From the IMG/VR virus record IMGVR_UViG_3300010403_000705, positions 248,001 through 312,000 of that record: a DNA stretch of 64,000 nt. One strand, given 5' to 3'. Below the pieces are notes generated by a model. The model worked only from the letters and a program-made list of their open reading frames with translations, was not told the origin of the DNA and did not search any database. Below, piece by piece: positions 56,525 through 64,000 of this stretch. This DNA comes from a virus. The position numbers and the translations under genes were made by a program. The stretch's first letter is position 1. Every line of letters starts with the position of its first letter.

Positions 56525-56920
56525 ATGGTAAAAATATTTCAAAAAATTCTTATAGAGCAAGCTGAAAAAATAGTAAATGCTGATAAGGGTGCTTTACAAG
56601 ACTATACTCTTGATCAAATCAGAGAAATCATTCGAGGCATCTATACTCTAGAGAAACTTCGTAGATTAAAACCAAGATCGGAACTATGGAATTGGCTTTT
56701 AACCTTCGATTACATGATGCGATCTGACTGTCATGATTCAACTATGTATGGGGTATGTAATTTAGAATGGAGCAATAGTTCAGTTTGTTTGATAGTATCG
56801 TGTTATGATTACCATCATTGGGAGTCACTCCCATCAGTAGTTGAATTTAAATCATATTCGCTACAAAAAAGAGGCTGGGATGCAATCGATAATACTTGTC
56901 GATATATGAGTACCAGTTAA
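56525..56920 (+). CDS. Hypothetical protein, short paralogue (131 aa)
   Basis: LIEQAEKIV, YTLDQIREII, ESLPSVVEFKSYSLQKRGW and TCRYMS match the preceding gene's first 130 residues. No zinc ribbon. Unknown. Confidence 0.7.
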   Translation: MVKIFQKILIEQAEKIVNADKGALQDYTLDQIREIIRGIYTLEKLRRLKPRSELWNWLLTFDYMMRSDCHDSTMYGVCNLEWSNSSVCLIVSCYDYHHWESLPSVVEFKSYSLQKRGWDAIDNTCRYMSTS

Positions 56921-56953
56921 AGTTTAGTATAATAAAACTACAGGAAAAATATT

Positions 56954-57184
56954 ATGGCTGGTAAAGGTGCACGACAAGGTAGGCGACTGAGGCGACAAGC
57001 TAAGCTCGGACCTCTTGTTGAACTAATTTCTCAAACAGAACATTCGGATATTCTTTCTTGTGGACATGAGGAGCCAAAAGGACCAGCTAGGCAGTATGGT
57101 CCAGGTAAAATTTGGCGGCATTGTTCTCAATGTCCAGCAGTTGTGATTGATGCAATAAATTCTCATGAATCCACAATTATTTGA
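56954..57184 (+). CDS. Basic zinc-binding-like protein (76 aa)
   Basis: Very basic start (GKGARQGRRLRRQAKL), then SCGHE and HCSQCP, giving a likely zinc site. Overlaps the next gene by 20 bases. Unknown. Confidence 0.65.
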   Translation: MAGKGARQGRRLRRQAKLGPLVELISQTEHSDILSCGHEEPKGPARQYGPGKIWRHCSQCPAVVIDAINSHESTII

Positions 57185-57374
57185 GATATATGACGTAGTA
57201 GTTGATCAAAACACATTGAACGTTAGTTTAAGTTTTCTAGCTAAAACTGGACAGCAAATATCTTTAGAGATGTCCAAAGATGACATCAAACAAATTATTT
57301 CTCTTATTTTAAGGGAAAGTGATATTAGATTGGGTGCTAGTATTGAAGGCACACTCATCTTTGATAATTTTTAA
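57165..57374 (+). CDS. Hypothetical protein (69 aa)
   Basis: Alternating strands then a helix; acidic. Starts inside the previous gene. Unknown. Confidence 0.6.
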   Translation: MNPQLFEIYDVVVDQNTLNVSLSFLAKTGQQISLEMSKDDIKQIISLILRESDIRLGASIEGTLIFDNF

Positions 57375-57388
57375 TCCAGGATAATAAA

Positions 57389-57568
57389 ATGGAAATGACT
57401 GTTGCGATTCCTGTTATTTGGGGAAATGTGTTTTGTGTGGTGCTTCCGGCTCCTCCTAAAGGAGATCAAACAAAATGGAATGCTGATAATTTAGCTTGGA
57501 TTAAGAAACTGATCAACCTTAGTCCTGTGAACGTTGAGCCAACTGAACCCCCAGATGATGTGGCATAA
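57389..57568 (+). CDS. Hypothetical protein (59 aa)
   Basis: Hydrophobic N-terminal 20 residues (VAIPVIWGNVFCVVLP), perhaps a membrane anchor, and a Pro/Glu-rich tail. CCAGG upstream. Unknown. Confidence 0.55.
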   Translation: MEMTVAIPVIWGNVFCVVLPAPPKGDQTKWNADNLAWIKKLINLSPVNVEPTEPPDDVA

Positions 57569-57569
57569 T

Positions 57570-57710
57570 ATGAATCCTTCATTTACTGTTATTGATACAG
57601 CCGAAACTATTATTATTGGATGTGATCAATGGGCAGCGCTTAATATTCGGTTGATTACATTAAGTAATAAACAAATGATTATATCTTTGACCGCTCCATC
57701 GGCTTGGTGA
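57570..57710 (+). CDS. Hypothetical protein (46 aa)
   Basis: Starts one base after the preceding stop. Ile/Thr-rich beta strands. Unknown. Confidence 0.5.
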   Translation: MNPSFTVIDTAETIIIGCDQWAALNIRLITLSNKQMIISLTAPSAW

Positions 57711-57780
57711 ACGGTTAATTGATTGGGCTGATAAGTGTGATAACGAAAGAGCATGAATACTAATATGGCGAGGAAAATAA

Positions 57781-58110
57781 ATGAACTACCGACGTTGGTC
57801 TACACGGTTGCTAAATTGGTTTGAGGCAGTCTGTTCATCCTGGGATATGGGAGTTCATCTTCAACCTCACGATCACGGTGGTGCCCAAGGATTTATTTTT
57901 CTTCTGTGGGGAGAGTTGCATGAATCTCGGTGGGAAGAAAAAGATGGTCGACTAATCTTAATTGAACGTACTATCATGAAGGGACCTGCTTTTGGATATA
58001 TTAAAGCAACCGATGTTCATGATGTATGTGCAGTAAAAAAATCATACGCGGCACAATTATATTTTCCTGTACCAAGAAATGTGAAAGTGTTTCAAAATAC
58101 TGATCATTAA
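57781..58110 (+). CDS. Cupin-like protein (109 aa)
   Basis: LQPHDHGGAQGFIFLLWGEL resembles cupin motif 1 of cysteine dioxygenase-type proteins (HxHxxG...G), with a second strand set after residue 70 (GYIKATDVHDV) where the motif 2 His would lie. Likely metal-binding beta barrel; activity uncertain. Confidence 0.6.
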   Translation: MNYRRWSTRLLNWFEAVCSSWDMGVHLQPHDHGGAQGFIFLLWGELHESRWEEKDGRLILIERTIMKGPAFGYIKATDVHDVCAVKKSYAAQLYFPVPRNVKVFQNTDH

Positions 58111-58226
58111 TGTTTAGGTACATGATACTCCCATCCCGATTAATATTTACTGTGTGGGAGAATGCTGCATGACTTTAGAAAAAAAGCAATGGCAAAATAT
58201 TAAACCTTGCAATTAGGAGAATCATT

Positions 58227-59450
58227 ATGTCAGATTGGAAGCCACAAGTTGTAAAAATCTGCAAAGTAGAAAAGCATTTTAATGCTGATACCTTGGATAT
58301 TGTTTTCACTTCAATTGGTGACTATCCAATTGTTACCAAGCTGGGTGAGTACCACGTAGGTGATTTAGCAGTATATATTCCAATTGACACCATCGTTCCT
58401 GATGTTAATGAATTCTTTTTCCTTTGTCCCAAACATGAAGGAAGTGTCATTCCTAAATATGAATTAGGTTGTGTTCCAGAGCGCTATCGACGAATTAAAG
58501 CAAAGAAGATTCGTGGACAATATTCACAAGGCATGTTGATTGCGTGCCCTCTGTACATTAATGGTCATCTTGTGTCTGCATCTGAGATGATGCAGAGTGG
58601 CATGCCTGAGGAAACAATTCTATCTCTTGATGTAGTTAAGATTTTGGGTCTTACTAAGTGGGAAGAAGAGGAAGAAGAAGCTTCCGATCTTTATGCAAAG
58701 AAAGCTAAAGAACACACGCAAACAGAAAAAAGACCTGAAGGTTGGTCTATTCCTTACTATGATATTGATGGTTTGAGAAAGTGTTCAGATTGTTTGGCTC
58801 CTGATGAAGAGATTGTTTTAACTGAAAAAATTCATGGGGCGAATGGTAGTTTTTGCCATGATGGATCTAGGTTGTGGGTAAAATCTCGCAATTTGTATAA
58901 GAAAGGGGAAATTGAGGTTCCAGTATATGAAGAGTTAGTTAGTGATGTTATTGAAGAAACTGGAGAGCAAATTAAGCAGCATGTGCGTGTAGGAACCAAG
59001 ATGATTCCCTCTACTGATCAGTGGTGGGAAGTTGCACGACGCTTGGGTTTAGAAGACAAGTTATCTCAATATCCAGGTCTGGTTTTCTTTGGCGAGGTAG
59101 CTGGACAGGTTAAAGGTTTCCGATACGATGCTAAAATTGTAGATGAAAAACTACAACCATGTCTATATCTTTTTGATGTATGGGATCTCAAATCCATGAG
59201 GTATTTGGATTATGATGATCGCATTTCATTGATTCAGTCGCTTGATTTAACGCCAGCCCCACAACTTTATAGAGGTCCTTGGCTTGGTAAAGAAAAAATG
59301 TATCCTTATGCTGAAGGAAAAACAACTACTAGCGGTAAGCATATTCGAGAAGGTTTTGTCTTGAATACAATTAAAGAAAGATTTGAGCCGCGATTAAATG
59401 GTAGGATGCAAGCTAAGTTGGTCGGAGAATCCTACAATCTTCTAAAGTAA
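58227..59450 (+). CDS. RNA ligase, DRB0094-like (407 aa)
   Basis: An N-terminal 140-residue domain (VVKICKVEKHFNADTLDIV) typical of the DRB0094/Rnl5-type ligases, then the nucleotidyltransferase core: TEKIHGANGSF (motif I, Lys-x-x-Gly), FFGEVAGQVKGFRYD (III), EGFVLNTI (IV), QAKLVGESYN (V). Known relatives seal nicked RNA or RNA/DNA. All motifs are present, so it should be active. AGGAG about 9 nt before ATG. Confidence 0.85.
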   Translation: MSDWKPQVVKICKVEKHFNADTLDIVFTSIGDYPIVTKLGEYHVGDLAVYIPIDTIVPDVNEFFFLCPKHEGSVIPKYELGCVPERYRRIKAKKIRGQYSQGMLIACPLYINGHLVSASEMMQSGMPEETILSLDVVKILGLTKWEEEEEEASDLYAKKAKEHTQTEKRPEGWSIPYYDIDGLRKCSDCLAPDEEIVLTEKIHGANGSFCHDGSRLWVKSRNLYKKGEIEVPVYEELVSDVIEETGEQIKQHVRVGTKMIPSTDQWWEVARRLGLEDKLSQYPGLVFFGEVAGQVKGFRYDAKIVDEKLQPCLYLFDVWDLKSMRYLDYDDRISLIQSLDLTPAPQLYRGPWLGKEKMYPYAEGKTTTSGKHIREGFVLNTIKERFEPRLNGRMQAKLVGESYNLLK

Positions 59451-59464
59451 AGGTAAATGTGATC

Positions 59465-59650
59465 ATGACAAGAGATAAAAATCTTATCCGTTTTAACTTT
59501 TCTGATATTAAAGAAGCACTACAATTGCTCGGAGAAAAACGCGGGATGAGTGGTTCTTTTGAAGTTTTAGAGAGAATTACAGCTACTATATCTGAATTTG
59601 ATAATAGTATTTTAAAAGCTGGCGTAGAATATATTCTTGTTCCAAAGTGA
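59465..59650 (+). CDS. Hypothetical protein (61 aa)
   Basis: ATG at 59465, 14 nt after the ligase stop. Soluble and helical. Unknown. Confidence 0.6.
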   Translation: MTRDKNLIRFNFSDIKEALQLLGEKRGMSGSFEVLERITATISEFDNSILKAGVEYILVPK

Positions 59651-60086
59651 TAGAAGTTTTTCACAAAATTCATTATTGTGTTCACCTGTGGTAATGAATA
59701 ATTTAGTACGAATTGAGTTCGGCGAACGGTGAAGGTTTTCATAAAGAATAAGGCATGACAAAGAGACAGATGCTAACTAATAGATAGGCGCGAGTTGACT
59801 TGAAATTTGGCACTTTAGACGCAGTGTCAGGTTGGAAAAGAAAAATACTTTCCCCAGTGACCCTATAAGTGCTACTGTCATAGTAGTTATGTCCTAGCGT
59901 GTTGACGTCAATGGTGGCGTAATGTTATCTTGTCTCGATAACATTGACGGTTCGAATCCGTGGACACGTCCCATCACATAAAATAAGTGAATCACAAATA
60001 TGAATCAAGACGAATTTATGAACGAAGTAGATCAGTTTTTTGTTGGTTAGCTTATTCTCAACTTTCTTGATGAAGGATTCGAAATA
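59651..60086 (+). other. Non-coding stretch with structured RNA and tRNA-Asp
   Basis: Contains the tRNA-Asp and, upstream of it, a helix GCACTT/AAGTGC (59810-59872) enclosing GTCA.../...TGAC and GGAAAG/CTTTCC hairpins. A 16-codon ORF after the tRNA is ignored. Confidence 0.4.
59897..59973 (+). tRNA. tRNA-Asp (GTC), CCA encoded
   Basis: Acceptor GCGTGTT/GACACGT (two G-U), D arm CGTC/GGCG with short loop, anticodon loop TTGTCTC (GTC) on an extended stem AATGTTATC/GATAACATT, T arm ACGG-TTCGAAT-CCGT, discriminator C, encoded CCA at 59971-59973. The anticodon stem can extend to 9 bp, absorbing the usual variable loop. The CCA is part of a CCCATC copy. Confidence 0.75.
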
Positions 60087-60707
60087 ATGCGTAAGATGCC
60101 TTGTCTTTTAGTTCGTGAATTTAATGGACCGAATTCATTTACATTAACGGATCAAATTACTACTGGTTGTGAATGGGTATTAAAAGGAGAAGGTATCGCA
60201 TCTCGTAAATGGGATGGTACGGCGTGCATAGTAATTAATGGAGAATTATTCAAAAGGTTTGATGCCAAAAGAAAACCGGACGGATCTTATAAATTGCCGC
60301 CTAATGGTGCCATCCCATGTTGTGATCCAGATCCTATTACTGGACATCACCCACATTGGATCAAGTGTTTACCTAATCATCCCCCTGATCAATATCATAT
60401 ACAAGCCTGGCAAAAACTAGGACAAGCTATTGCTCGTACCAAACAAGATGGAAGACGGTTTGTTAGTCCGCCGGACGGTACTTACGAATTGATTGGTCCT
60501 CAAATTGGAGCTAATGCAGAAGGTGTAGAGCAGTTAATGTTTAAACTTCACGGTGCTGATATCTTGGAGGTTCCAAGAACCTTGGAAGGTATTCGTAAAT
60601 TTATCTCTGATAATATGATGGAAGGTGTAGTATTCTCCAATAAAAATGGTTTAATGTGCAAGATTAGGCGCAAGGACTTTGGTCTTCCCTGGGGAAAAAA
60701 TAAATGA
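60087..60707 (+). CDS. RNA ligase, DUF5565/RLIG1-like (206 aa)
   Basis: SRKWDGTACIVING contains the Lys-x-Asp-Gly nucleotidyltransferase motif I, GTYELIGPQIGANAEG motif III-like, MEGVVFSN motif IV and KIRRKDFGLPW motif V with the ending typical of the RLIG1/DUF5565 family. Relatives join 5'-phosphate and 3'-OH RNA ends. It has no accessory domain. tRNA-Asp lies between this and the DRB0094-like ligase. Confidence 0.8.
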   Translation: MRKMPCLLVREFNGPNSFTLTDQITTGCEWVLKGEGIASRKWDGTACIVINGELFKRFDAKRKPDGSYKLPPNGAIPCCDPDPITGHHPHWIKCLPNHPPDQYHIQAWQKLGQAIARTKQDGRRFVSPPDGTYELIGPQIGANAEGVEQLMFKLHGADILEVPRTLEGIRKFISDNMMEGVVFSNKNGLMCKIRRKDFGLPWGKNK

Positions 60708-60796
60708 ATGCCTTCAAGTATTTGTGTGCAGTAACAGTGATTACTTTCATTTGGTTACTAGGAAAGATTGTAGAGAATCCAAGATGGAAGATTTAA
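60704..60796 (+). CDS. Single-pass membrane peptide (30 aa)
   Basis: ATGA overlap with the ligase stop. Hydrophobic helix (LCAVTVITFIWLLG) and basic end. Overlaps the next peptide by 13 bases. Confidence 0.5.
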   Translation: MNAFKYLCAVTVITFIWLLGKIVENPRWKI

Positions 60797-60870
60797 AGTA
60801 CGCTCTTGGGTTTGCTTTGATAGCATTTGTGTATTGTGCTATTATCATTTTGACGTATCCTGGTCCATAG
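60784..60870 (+). CDS. Single-pass membrane peptide (28 aa)
   Basis: Hydrophobic helix FALIAFVYCAIIIL after an acidic start. It overlaps the previous peptide; two tiny membrane peptides in tandem resemble a two-component pair, but this is only an impression. Confidence 0.5.
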   Translation: MEDLKYALGFALIAFVYCAIIILTYPGP

Positions 60871-60893
60871 ATTATTATTTGTAGGGATAATTA

Positions 60894-61136
60894 ATGTTAC
60901 CAATTAAAATCCAATATGGCACTCTACCCCGTCGAGGGCAATTTAATCGAGCTTTATTAGAAGCTATGCCACCAAATAGACCCATCCGTTTTCGTGGTGA
61001 TAGTAGAATGGGTGATGCAGATGTTTCTGCTACAGATTTTTTTCTAGAACTTCGTAATGCCCATCGCGAAGGCACTGCGGATGCTATGGAATGGATTAGA
61101 CAGCATTTGCTTTTTATTTCTATTCATTGGGTTTAG
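60894..61136 (+). CDS. Hypothetical protein (80 aa)
   Basis: Arg-rich, mixed alpha/beta. AGGGATAA upstream of ATG. Unknown. It lies directly before the COOH-NH2 ligase genes. Confidence 0.65.
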   Translation: MLPIKIQYGTLPRRGQFNRALLEAMPPNRPIRFRGDSRMGDADVSATDFFLELRNAHREGTADAMEWIRQHLLFISIHWV

Positions 61137-61173
61137 ATCAAACGTACAATAACTATATAAGGAAGATATACCT

Positions 61174-62739
61174 GTGACACTCAAGAGAAATGTATCGAAT
61201 GTTCGGGAGAGAGACGCTCTTACTGGAAGATTCAAAAAGAAGTTGGCTGCTCAAGCTCTCGCCGTTGCAAACTCAACCGCTATAGTTGAGACCCAACAAT
61301 TAGCGGCATCAGTGACAAGTAAGCCGCAACCAAAAAATCTTAACTCACAACAACTGTTCAGATTTTTTCATAGAAGTAAAGTTCGTAATCCTATTTACGT
61401 TCGTGTTCTAGAACGTAGTTTATGTGATGTAAGAGATGCTTATGGATCTATTATTCAGCCGATCCATACTCTTTCACATACCGATTTGATGATTAATAAT
61501 ATGCAGAATTATGATTATCGAGTCTATGTCAATTTTTCACCTCTTCAAGGAAATTCTGATAGCAGATATTTTGACAACTCACATCAATTTATCCTTTTTG
61601 CAGAAGGTGATGAAGGGTATGACGAAATATACAAGGCATTCGAATCAGTGCGATTAGCAAATATTTATCGTAATCTGCATCACGATTTTACTATTGGCTG
61701 TGATCCAGAAGTTTTTGTTGAGAAGAAAGAGGGCGGTCTGATTCCCGCTTTTATGTTTCTTCCCAGCAAAGAGCGCCCTACTCTCACTGCTAATAATCGT
61801 GACGGCGGTCGCCTTGGTAATTTCAATGGTTTCGGTGGATGCACTATGTATTGGGATGGTTATCAAGCCGAGTTCACTACTAAGGCGCAGACATGCTTAG
61901 GTCATCATTGTGATTCTATTGCGGCAGGACTTACTGGAGTTTATCGTGCAGCCAATGAAAAATTCCCTGGTGCAAAACTAAGTATGCGATCAGTGTTTCA
62001 TATTGATCCAGAGGCTTTGATGTCAGATGAGGATGAGCATGTTGCTTTTGGCTGCATGCCATCTTTCAATGTGTATGGGTTGAAAGTAAATATGCCTCCT
62101 GCACGTGAGGTGCCTTTTAGGTCTGCCGGCGGTCATATTCACTTCGGTACTAACCGACTGACGCATGCTCAAGCTGAACCAATGGTAAAAGCATTAGATG
62201 CTATTCTGGGAGTAGCGTGCGTGTCTTTGTTCGCAGAGTTTGATGATCCTAATCGTCGAAAGCTGTATGGTCTTCCTGGAGAGTATCGATTGCCTCCGCA
62301 TGGATTAGAGTATCGACCTCTGAGTAACGCTTGGTTGTCGCATCCTATGATTACTAATTTGGTAATCGACCTAGCTCGTAAGTGTGTAGTCTTTGGTCGT
62401 AAGAATCTATTGTCTTCGTTTTGGAAGACAACAGAAGAGGAAACGATTGATACTATCATTCGATGCGATGTGGAAACATCGCATAAAATCTTAGAGCGTA
62501 ACCGAGAAGTTCTCAAACAGCTTCTCAAAGCTTCCTATCAACGTGCTGGTGATAGTGATCTTGAGACATTATTTAATGTCTTCAAGAATGGTATCGGCTC
62601 AGCTATCAAAAATCCTCGTGATTTCGAGACTAATTGGAAGTTCAAAACTGGGTGGATTGCACATTATGGCGGCGCGGGTGAGCCCAATGTTGCGACGTTT
62701 ATGAGTAATCGTCGTCACAATCCCAAGTATCTTATGTGA
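61174..62739 (+). CDS. phiEco32-like COOH-NH2 ligase, type 2, copy A (521 aa)
   Basis: TIGCDPEVFVEKKEGG begins the ligase core; SAGGHIHFGTN and LPGEYRLPPHGLEYR are hallmark blocks of the phage COOH-NH2 ligase family (ATP-grasp-like/GCS2-like). These enzymes are predicted to form peptide-like bonds, often beside amidotransferases. GTG start with AAGGAAG about 8 nt upstream. The N-terminal 165 residues are a separate variable domain. A second copy follows. Confidence 0.85.
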   Translation: MTLKRNVSNVRERDALTGRFKKKLAAQALAVANSTAIVETQQLAASVTSKPQPKNLNSQQLFRFFHRSKVRNPIYVRVLERSLCDVRDAYGSIIQPIHTLSHTDLMINNMQNYDYRVYVNFSPLQGNSDSRYFDNSHQFILFAEGDEGYDEIYKAFESVRLANIYRNLHHDFTIGCDPEVFVEKKEGGLIPAFMFLPSKERPTLTANNRDGGRLGNFNGFGGCTMYWDGYQAEFTTKAQTCLGHHCDSIAAGLTGVYRAANEKFPGAKLSMRSVFHIDPEALMSDEDEHVAFGCMPSFNVYGLKVNMPPAREVPFRSAGGHIHFGTNRLTHAQAEPMVKALDAILGVACVSLFAEFDDPNRRKLYGLPGEYRLPPHGLEYRPLSNAWLSHPMITNLVIDLARKCVVFGRKNLLSSFWKTTEEETIDTIIRCDVETSHKILERNREVLKQLLKASYQRAGDSDLETLFNVFKNGIGSAIKNPRDFETNWKFKTGWIAHYGGAGEPNVATFMSNRRHNPKYLM

Positions 62740-62756
62740 TCATTTGTATATATTTT

Positions 62757-62800
62757 GTTTATGGGGAAGATTGGTTAACCAATCTTCCCCATAATATTTT
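62757..62800 (+). terminator. 36-bp perfect palindrome terminator
   Basis: 62759-62794 is 18+18 self-complementary without mismatch, followed by TATTTT. Confidence 0.85.
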
Positions 62801-62888
62801 GTAATATAGCAATGCTTAGCTTACCCATCCTCACTGTATAAGCATCATGTAAGTACATAATGTAAGCCTTTGGTTAAAAGGATTCAAA

Positions 62889-64000
62889 ATGAAGATTAAA
62901 ATTTCTGATTTGATTAGCACGGGACATTCTGCTGTTGTTCAACATAAGAGTGGATATATTGGTCCGACTTATTATTTGAAGCGAAATAGTAATGAACTTT
63001 CTCGCGATTTGTATGCTGATGGATATTTTTTACCGGATGAAAAGTTTATTATCGTCAATGCTTATAGGCAAGGCGAAGTAACGCATATGTCAGTGGCTAA
63101 TTCATATGATTTTAAAGTACGTGGATATTATGTACCTTATGATCAGGAATTTGATCTGTTAGAGAATGATGATCTTAGTTTTGCTTGGGACGAGGTTAGA
63201 AAATCTAATGTGTCAAGATATCTTCATCATGGATTTACTATTGGTTCTGATCCAGAGATTTTTGTTGAGGATCGAAATGGAAATATGATTCCTGCTTTCC
63301 TATTCCTTGGTTCTAAGGAAGAACCCAATCATACTGCGATAGGTGATCATTATGGTTCCGATGGTGGTCATCCTATGTACTGGGATGGTTTTCAAGCAGA
63401 GTTTACCACTCGTGCCGGACATTGCTTGGAGTATCATACAGACTCAGTAGCTGCTGGTATTAAAGGCGTCTATGATGCAGCTAGGAAAAAATTTCCAGAT
63501 GCACGTCTTAGCTGTCGTAATGTTTTTGATATCTCTAATGATATGCTACAAACTGCTAAAGAAGAGCATGTAGCTTTCGGATGTATGCCGAGCTTTAATG
63601 CTTATGGATTGCAGGTGAATATGCCTCCTGCTCGTGAGGTGTCTTTCAGATCTGCTGGCGGTCATATTCATTTTGGTCTAGGTAAAATTACCAATGACTC
63701 TGCTGTCAGTATTGTTAAAGCATTAGATATGATTGTCGGTGTATCCTGTGTTAGTCTTTTCGATAAATTTGATAATCGAAAAAGAAGAATGATGTATGGT
63801 CTTCCTGGAGAGTATCGATTGCCTCCGCATGGATTAGAGTATCGTACACTTTCCAATGCCTGGCTTATTCATCCTTTCATTATGAATCTGGTGATCGATA
63901 TTGCTAGAAAAGCTGTGGTATTGAGCCAACGTGGTTGGCTAGATCTGTGGGTAAGTGACGAAGAAGAAACGATTGATACTATTATGAGATGCGATGTTGA
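62889..64000 (+). CDS. COOH-NH2 ligase, type 2, copy B (cut by window end)
   Basis: ATG at 62889; 370 codons visible, open to the last base. Same blocks as copy A (TIGSDPEIFVEDRNG, SAGGHIHFG, YGLPGEYRLPPHGLEYR). The N-terminal domain is unrelated in sequence and shorter (about 115 residues). About 49 bases (63795-63843) are identical to copy A 62267-62315, pointing to gene conversion. Confidence 0.85.
   Translation, partial: MKIKISDLISTGHSAVVQHKSGYIGPTYYLKRNSNELSRDLYADGYFLPDEKFIIVNAYRQGEVTHMSVANSYDFKVRGYYVPYDQEFDLLENDDLSFAWDEVRKSNVSRYLHHGFTIGSDPEIFVEDRNGNMIPAFLFLGSKEEPNHTAIGDHYGSDGGHPMYWDGFQAEFTTRAGHCLEYHTDSVAAGIKGVYDAARKKFPDARLSCRNVFDISNDMLQTAKEEHVAFGCMPSFNAYGLQVNMPPAREVSFRSAGGHIHFGLGKITNDSAVSIVKALDMIVGVSCVSLFDKFDNRKRRMMYGLPGEYRLPPHGLEYRTLSNAWLIHPFIMNLVIDIARKAVVLSQRGWLDLWVSDEEETIDTIMRCDV

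Noticed and set aside
58174-58221. 15-codon ORF before the RNA ligase
   Set aside because: Too short to support, despite a GGGAG upstream.
1-64000. CRISPR array or transposon
   Set aside because: No regularly spaced identical repeats with spacers and no transposase or integrase motifs; the only dispersed repeats are the 35-bp dyad and CCCATC.

Overview
The window looks like part of a large tailed-phage genome, probably a jumbo phage of a Gram-negative host. This is inferred from gene content. All genes I can support lie on the + strand. They are short, tightly packed and often overlap by 1-4 bases, and most resemble nothing I can name. The nameable ones are typical phage auxiliary genes: scattered tRNAs, RNA ligases, P-loop kinases, NAD synthesis enzymes and phiEco32-type COOH-NH2 ligases. 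No capsid, tail, terminase, polymerase or lysis gene is visible.

Layout. 1-1,600 is a cluster of small membrane proteins. 1,640-3,400 holds three tandem 35-bp elements and a structured leader driving a strongly initiated 459-aa protein. 3,400-12,100 carries small genes, a P-loop kinase, an HrpB-like DEAH helicase and two DUF6197-like genes. 12,100-16,670 mixes tRNAs, tRNA-like pieces, long gene-free stretches, a third DUF6197-like gene, a protein with an SSB-like tail and an OmpR-type winged helix. 16,670-31,000 is a dense run of small genes. From about 31 kb the DNA becomes AT-richer: HNH nuclease, NAD synthesis operon (NMNAT-PRTase fusion, NadE), 2OG oxygenase, paralogous P-loop proteins, ATPase, deaminase, UvrD-like helicase and DUF2786 protein. 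46-58 kb is small genes, tRNAs and structured RNAs. 58-64 kb has two different RNA ligases flanking tRNA-Asp, then two COOH-NH2 ligases, the second cut by the window end.

Two signals dominate. (1) Fourteen copies of an exactly 35-bp dyad-symmetric element (TGGYA, TTGCA, TRCCA landmarks) sit between terminators and the next gene. Each half reads like a sigma-54 -24/-12 promoter. (2) The hexamer CCCATC is hugely over-represented on the + strand from 1 to about 31 kb (49 copies by eye in the first 11.3 kb). It occurs in leaders, in genes in any frame and beside tRNAs, and is several-fold rarer afterwards. Every element that opens a transcription unit has a CCCATC 7-28 nt beyond its end. A third notable signal is a tRNA-like sequence at 15,867-15,949 whose halves are in swapped (circularly permuted) order.

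Functionally the named genes suggest countermeasures to host defence: NAD resynthesis, RNA end repair and ligation, and spare tRNAs. That reading is inference. Counts and alignments were made by eye.
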